A stretch of DNA of 64,000 nucleotides. It comes from Epiperipatus broadwayi (lineage: Eukaryota > Onychophora > Udeonychophora > Euonychophora > Peripatidae). Below the pieces are notes generated by a model. That model worked only from the letters and a program-made list of their open reading frames with translations. It was not told where the DNA came from and made no database searches. The stretch lies in contig JAQFVV010001019.1 of NCBI GenBank assembly GCA_028023455.1, positions 62,001 through 126,000 of the forward strand, written 5' to 3'. Both the position numbers and the translations under genes were made by a program. Shown here piece after piece: positions 58,180 through 64,000 of this stretch (within the stretch, counting starts at the first letter, position 1; each line of letters opens with the position of its first letter).

Positions 58180-58221
58180 TTTACAGTTTCGGCTGTTCCT
58201 AGCGGTCTTCATCAGATCTAC
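58180..58221 (-). repeat. Penelope-like tail motif, minus strand
   Basis: The complement reads GTAGATCTGATGAAGACCG, then CTAGGAACAGCCGAAACTG. It matches the 'gatgaagacc...ggtcgaaac' hairpin at Penelope-like element ends. No coding remnant is seen beside it. The following 58,250-58,740 is strongly pyrimidine-rich on the plus strand. Confidence 0.5.
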
Positions 58222-58977
58222 AAAATTTAAACATTATATCAATACAACCATATTTCATACATATATCTATTATAATCTTACAATTTTATCAACTTAATTA
58301 TTAACATCACTTTATTCATTAAACTTACTATTCTATAAATTTTAACTTTTTAATTTTATTTGATCCTTTATTTATCTTATTTATTTTTATTCTTAATTAT
58401 TATCATATTTATATTTATTCACCTTTTATCTTTGCCATAATTTTAGAAATTCAATGTAATATTTATGAAATCTTTCTTATATTACTACATTCATATATTT
58501 AATCTTATTTTTCATTTCACTTATTTCTACATATTATTTTAATTTTTTTTATTATCTTATTCCATTTTTTAATTTCTCTTTTGTCCATATTTTATTCCTG
58601 CTTCTTTGATTTTCTTAATTTTTATAAAATTATTTTTATATATATTTGTATTTTTATTTCGTACCTTATTCTCTACTTTTTTTCTTTTTAATATACAAAT
58701 TATTATACAAATTTTAATATACAAATTTTATTTCATGAGACTTGGGGCATTAGAATTTAGTTTACATAAAGACATTGCTTACCCTCACAGTGACTCTGAA
58801 TGAAGTCAGAATCCATAAACAATGAGCTCCAGAGATCACTATTCTACTACTTTACTAAACATCCCAATATAGTAATAAACTTAGATGTGATGGTAACTTT
58901 TAGTTTTTGTGTAGCCTTCTAGGCTTATGCAAAAGAATTTCATTTACAAGTGAAGAGAAAATTAATATTATATAAAT

Positions 58978-59350
58978 ATATAATTAAAAGGAGAAGATCA
59001 GCCTTTATCAAACTATGAATAAATAGAACTCTAAATGTAGATCAATGAATCAAGAATACAATAAATTTACCTAAAGTTTACAATAGTGGAAGTTCAGAGC
59101 GAAATTAATATGCAAATCAGCTGGAATATGGGATTTAATAATTAATAAACAACTATACAAAGATAGAGATAAAATGTCTCTATTTAATAACCTTGTTTTT
59201 TAATAATTAAATAGAATCAAATAACGATAAACATGAAATTAACATAATTTAGTATATATATAATTAAGAGGAGAAATTCGGACTCACTCAGACTATGAAT
59301 AAATAGTATTTGAGGGTCAAGAATAGATAGATTCATCCTATTTTTGACCC
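58978..59350. repeat. Foldback family E, two partial copies
   Basis: AGGAGAAGATCAGCC, CTATGAATAAATAGAACTCT and CAAGAATACAATAAATTTAC at 58988-59080 match the family E arm at 28.3 kb. The inner block (AGTTCAGAGCGAAATTAAT) also matches. A second start (AGGAGAAATTCGGACTCACT, CTATGAATAAATAG) follows at 59269, in the same orientation. Confidence 0.65.
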
Positions 59351-59504
59351 TTTGTTCACATTAAAGTGCTATATATCCATAGCTTGAGGGAGATTTTTTC
59401 TTTTTAATTTCACACACATAAATGTATATTAATTCTAATATTTTCATGGATAAATTATGAATTCATAGTATTATTTCTGGGAGCTTCTACATAGTAAAAA
59501 TATA

Positions 59505-60160
59505 ATAGCTAAATAGCTGATGTTTCAATATAATAATAAGTACATTCCTTAGAGCTTCTTCATTCTCAAATCATAAGAATGTGTGTGGTGAGATTTAAAA
59601 TCCACACAGTTTACACTTCATTTAAAAAAAATTAATGAAGTATTTCCATGCCCTAAAGATAAAATTTCTTTGGTGTGTCATGGTGTATATGAAATTCCAT
59701 GTCGAGATTGTTTACATTCATACATTAGACTGACCAATCATAAAATAAATATAAAAAAGAAATAACACATTTTGGCAGTTACAGAAAAATCCAATTCATC
59801 GGCCATTTATTCACACCTAAAATTAACTAACAATGACATCAATTTCAATAAAACATATATTCTGGAAAAAATTGAACAATATGATGAAAGATTGCTAAGG
59901 AAAGTTATACAGATTTTTTAAATGCCTAAGTATATAAATGTGATGTGAATTAAAGAAAATTAATAATATTTTACAAAAGCTATTGGAGGATAAAATATTT
60001 TTTTTAAAACTTCTAACCCAATAGAGTTTGAGTATAAGAAGGAAATAGAAGATGAAAATAATGATTTTAAATCTCATCACACACATTCTTATGATTTGAG
60101 AATGAAGAAGGTCTGAGAAAAAAACATATTGACTGAAACATCAACTATTTAGCTAATATA
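59505..60160 (+). mobile_element. Penelope-like element fragment with inverted flanking tails
   Basis: Coding remnant at about 59655-59960: PKDKISLVCH, GVYEIPCRDCLHSYIRLTNH, AVTEKSNSSAIYSHLKLTN, DINFNKTYILEKIEQY and DERLLRKVIQIF. This is the Penelope-type GIY-YIG domain (GVY and YIG, here YIR), with the catalytic-Glu region changed to RKVIQ. The tail at about 60067-60160 (ATGATTTGAGAATGAAGAAG, TGAAACATCAACTATTTAGC) appears in reverse complement at 59505-59600 upstream of the coding part. Direct or inverted terminal copies ('pLTRs') are known for Penelope elements. The RT domain is missing. Confidence 0.75.
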
Positions 60161-60187
60161 TGATATGGATAATTGAATAGTTGGAAG

Positions 60188-60308
60188 AGTCAGGAGATTA
60201 GAGCCTGTCCATTAAAATTTAAGGAATTGTTATCTTAATATAATCTGAGCACTGATTGTATGTATGTGTGGTTATGATGTGGTCCAACTGATAAATGTTG
60301 TTTTTGTG

Positions 60309-60393
<85 letters not shown>

Positions 60394-60520
60394 GCATCAC
60401 ATCTTTTTACATATATATATATGATAATATGTATTGGATGTTTGAGATGGAGAGAAAGATAAATAGACTGAAAAATTCTGAGTTCAAAACTCTCTAATTA
60501 TATATGCACTTAGTAGCAAC
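60188..60520. repeat. Foldback family A, right-arm copy expanded by (TA)n
   Basis: AGCCTGTCCATTAAAATTTA, TCTTAATATAATCTGAGCAC and GGTCCAACTGATAAATG match the family A right arm, as does the outer end CTGAGTTCAAAACTCTC near 60478. TA tracts at 60310-60349 and 60353-60391 replace part of the arm after GTGCT. Confidence 0.7.
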
Positions 60521-61084
60521 AACAACAAGACAATAAATTTGTAATGGCAAATGATAATATAATATACACAAGTTTTGTATGATTATACAAACTAACCTGT
60601 GACTACAAACATGTAGAATATACTGGTCCTTTATTATCAAACCTATTTCAAGGCCTTACTTAAACATAAATTTTGCACTTGATTAGGATACATCTGTAAT
60701 TTCAGTATTCAAATCGTCTGTGATTTAATCTTTGTTAACATAGAAAGTGAATAAGTTTTATAATCAATTTTTAAAAAGTTTTTATAGACACTATGCTAAT
60801 GAATAAAATATGAATCACTAATTTTCTGAGTGGAATTCAGAAATTTAACTTTATCACAATTTTTTGTCCATGATAATAAGTGCCTCATGAGTTGTCACTC
60901 AACAATCTTTTTCTTTCAATATTGTATAATAAAATAAAAATTCTAATTGTGGTGAAAACTCTTCTGACTTGCAATATTGAAAGTATGTTGATTTTGTGTT
61001 ATTACCAACAAGTTGTTTCTATTTGGAAAGCTTAAATAACATTTAAAATTTTCTATACATTCAATATTCACGCATAAATGATGG
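60521..61084. other. AT-rich stretch, no clear coding
   Basis: It lies directly upstream of the non-LTR reverse transcriptase remnant and may hold its eroded earlier part. I could not read any RT motif here. Confidence 0.4.
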
Positions 61085-62190
61085 AAATAGTACAAGATAT
61101 CACATCTGCTGAATATCATTTTTAATGAATAATATACTGTGGAAGAAAGAATATAACAGATAGTATTTCAGTATGAATGATATAATTAGGAAGTACATAT
61201 ATCTGATATGCAGAATAGATTTATATTATGTTGATTGTGATATTAAAAGTTCAGAAAATGATTTACATAATGTACTTTAAGAGATTGGTTTATTAATTAA
61301 TAATCAAAAATTCAAGTATTTTATTAGCTAGTGATGGAAGATAAATTCTCAGCAGCTTTTATCTTGAATTATTATCAACTTGAAAGTGTAAATCAGTTTA
61401 AATATTTTGGTAGATTTATGAGTAAAAAAATAGACTCAGGTGTTAAGATACAACATGCATTTCAATGTTCTGATGATGCATTTGACAAGTTAAAATGTAG
61501 AATATTTCATCAAAAGAAAATAAGTATTACAAGTAAAATAAATGTTTATAGACCTGTTATTTTATCTAATTTATCTTAAAAAGGTTCAAATAAGGAATGA
61601 AAACTGAGTTGATATATTAAATAATTTTTATGGTGAATGTATGTTTCAGTTTTGTTTAAATTTATTATTTTTAATCTACATTATTGTATGAAGTGAGACT
61701 TGGACATTTTATCAGTGTGATATAACAGCATTAAAAAGCTTTTATTGAATAATACTGCATAAAAAAATTTATAAATTCAATAGTGAGGCATAAAACCAAA
61801 CAATATGTTCTTCAACTTGATAAATGTGATACCATACACTCCAATATTTGAAAATTCCACCTTCATTATATTAGATGTAAAACAAATGAACAATGCAAGC
61901 ACTTTCTAGAAGTGCATTTTATGATGAACTTAATCATAAATTTATTGGCAAAAATTGATGTCATTTACATTATAAGTATTATCTCTAAGACATTCTAAAA
62001 AGATTTAATGTTGTTTGCATTAATTGTGAAGATATGGTAACTAATAGAATCCATTGAACAACTACAATTATACATGGTGTTGAAGTATACTAGTAAGAAA
62101 AGTTTTCTCCTTAAAAAATTAAAAGACAGTAATGTCAAATATCAAGTAAACAGAAAATAAAGCAGAGTGTTTTACAAATGGTGGTATTGT
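61085..62190 (+). pseudogene. Non-LTR retrotransposon reverse transcriptase C-terminal half, decayed
   Basis: Motifs in order: an 'FN.y...NIL' helix (FLMNNILWKKEYNR), then NDIIRKYI, LYYVDCD (active-site F/YADD changed to YVDC, about 61225), SSENDLHNVL, EIGLLINNQKFKYF, and a clean 82-codon stretch at 61331-61579 (VNQFKYFGRFMS, CRIFHQKKISITSKINVYR). Next come SETWTFYQCDITALKSFY (about 61695-61750) and, at 61980-62065, DILKRFNVVCINCEDMVTNR. This order is diagnostic of the RT and C-terminal region of 'SETWT' class non-LTR elements. Frames shift repeatedly, stops are numerous and the catalytic Asp pair is lost, so it is dead. Confidence 0.85.
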
Positions 62191-62199
62191 GGTTCACAA

Positions 62200-63655
62200 A
62201 CTAGTTTGTGTAGACATTGCAAAACTCACTGCAACTCATTTTTAGAACAGTTTCCATGTTTTTGTCTTTCTGTTTTTGTCTTTTTTTCTCCTTGGATTTC
62301 AAATGGCCTACTCTTTACAAGGATCTTCTACATATCGTATTATGCTTAGTACACTAATTTTTTTTAATATTCTGTTGGTATCATGCTGCGATATGATTTT
62401 ACATGATGATTTTTACTGGGACACAAGAATCACTCTGCAATATTGCACTTCTACCATATAAAGAATTAAACCAAACACCTGAATATAATAAAAGTATTAA
62501 TCATGACATGGTAATTTTTTTTAAATGTTTAAAAAATGTAATAAATTTAGTTAGCAAATATATATCTTAAACAATACACTTTTCTAATATTTGTGATATG
62601 TTTATATTTTTTGTCAAACTTAGCATGTGTCTGTAAATATTAAAAAAAGTACTCTATGTTAATAGAAAAAATCATAGACGTAAATAAAAATAATATTTAG
62701 ATCAATTTTAAAACTGTATAACTGTGATTTCTTTAAAATATATTTTGTAGGCATATAAGTTTCACTCTATTAAATGTTGTTCTGATCTTCAAGAAAAACA
62801 TTTTTTTATTCATTACTATAAATAACTTCTACAGCTGTTTTATCAGCATGTAATAGAAAAAAGTTATCAGAAACTTTAAGCTTTGCATAGTTATTTTTAT
62901 ATAGACCTGTTATAGACCTATATCTAATATCATAGCTACATAATACAGTTGGAGATATTTTAATAAAGAATGTTCGGTAACACTTAGAAACGGAATTGTT
63001 GGTCAATTGACACTGTAAAGTTGAATAATGTTAATAAAATAAGCATAAATAATATGAAAGATACATTTGTTTAATTTTATAACAAAAAAACACACACAAT
63101 CTGCTTGATGTAATGATAAAGAATATAAAAAATAATATTCTTTATATAACTTACAATATATTTGCACAAAGTTTAGAGTATAGGTAAAATCCTAATTATA
63201 TTAAATAAATAAAAAGTCATACATTTTTAAAGTTTTCAATATATTTTATCTACATTATTTTACAAAATATGATAAAAGATAGAGTTAAAGAACAGCTATA
63301 AAAAAAACAAGACATTGTAGACTTTCAGAAAAAAAACGTTGCTGCAGAAAAATGTAAAATATAATCAATAAATTGCAAAAATAATTTACCGATCATAGAT
63401 TAGTTTATATTGTTATCTTAGTAAACACTTTTCATTTTTTCTGATCTACCTTTTTATTTGTTTGATCAATTTATCATAGTTATAATCAATTATGGGATTT
63501 TATAATAATAATATAATAATTTAAACAATTTAAGAAGTATGTAATCAAAACACTAGATTGTAGGCTGTCAACAGAATTTTGTCTTCAAGATTACTGTGAA
63601 TAAAAATTGAATATTTCTTACATATTATCAAACGATTGGAATTATTTTATCAATA
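62200..63655. other. AT-rich stretch, no gene seen
   Basis: The first ~60 bp (WWYCGSQTSLCRHCKTHCN read on plus) may be the Cys/His-rich C-terminus of the upstream non-LTR element, but the spacing is uncertain. Nothing else recognised. Confidence 0.45.
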
Positions 63656-63660
63656 CTTAT

Positions 63661-63827
<167 letters not shown>

Positions 63828-64000
63828 TTGTATAGAAATATTGATAAACGTTAAAATACATATATAACAAAATATATACTTATAAACAAAGCAAAGCAAA
63901 ACTCCATATAGTAGTGCCACCTGTGCTAAACAGAGTAATCAATGGATGCCAGAAGGCTTGTGCATAAAATCCCTATCTAATGCCTACTCATCCAATATCC
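63828..64000. other. End of window, nothing recognised
   Basis: Unique AT-rich sequence becoming more balanced after 63,900. No coding or repeat signal was identified. Confidence 0.5.

Overview
The window reads as nuclear, non-coding DNA of an animal. It is extremely AT-rich, has no dense open reading frames, holds about twenty long (TA)n microsatellites, and carries decayed animal-type retroelements: Penelope-like elements with a GIY-YIG domain, Ty3/Gypsy elements of the K02A2.6-like kind, and a non-LTR element of the 'SETWT' class. A lophotrochozoan invertebrate such as a mollusc, perhaps a cephalopod, fits this mix. That placement is an inference from repeat content; nothing in the sequence proves it. 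I see no intact protein-coding gene, no rRNA, no confident tRNA and no CRISPR. Most long reading frames are microsatellites (Tyr-Ile repeats) or repeat arms read in one frame.

Layout. 0-12 kb: AT-rich DNA with two hairpin elements (2.5-2.97 kb, 4.41-4.55 kb), a 33-bp minisatellite (6.27-6.59 kb) and (TA)n tracts. 12.5-13.0 kb: remnant of a non-LTR reverse transcriptase. 13.5-15.2 kb: an internally deleted Ty3/Gypsy element whose gag zinc knuckle, protease, integrase C-terminus, polypurine tract and 3' LTR can still be read. 15.2-22 kb: very AT-rich, with a T-rich to A-rich switch near 18.0 kb. 23-24 kb: nested palindromes. 25.4-27.25 kb: minus-strand protein-like fragments downstream of a CCAAT/TATA promoter-like motif. 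28.3-36 kb: a dense cluster of foldback (palindromic) repeats, one of which carries an 890-bp insertion with a short target duplication. 36.4-37.0 kb: the best-preserved Penelope-like fragment. 37-46.8 kb: further foldback copies and a ~226-bp tandem array. 48.7-49.6 kb: a DNA transposon with TA target duplication and matched inverted ends. 50.0-50.5 kb: a second Penelope-like fragment. 51.5-52.1 kb: a CpG-containing block that could be a minus-strand first exon. 53.7-54.05 kb: possible 5' end of a second Gypsy element. 54.4-55.2 kb: unidentified minus-strand protein-like sequence. 57.4 kb: a tRNA-like remnant. 59.5-60.2 kb: a third Penelope-like fragment between inverted copies of its own tail. 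61.1-62.2 kb: a second non-LTR reverse-transcriptase remnant. 63.7 kb: a GACA/GATA array.

Nothing here acts together as a pathway. The theme is structural: several unrelated families of long palindromes, many ending in or centred on (TA)n tracts, with fossil retroelements between them. Reading-frame matches were made by eye from known family signatures; no database search was run.
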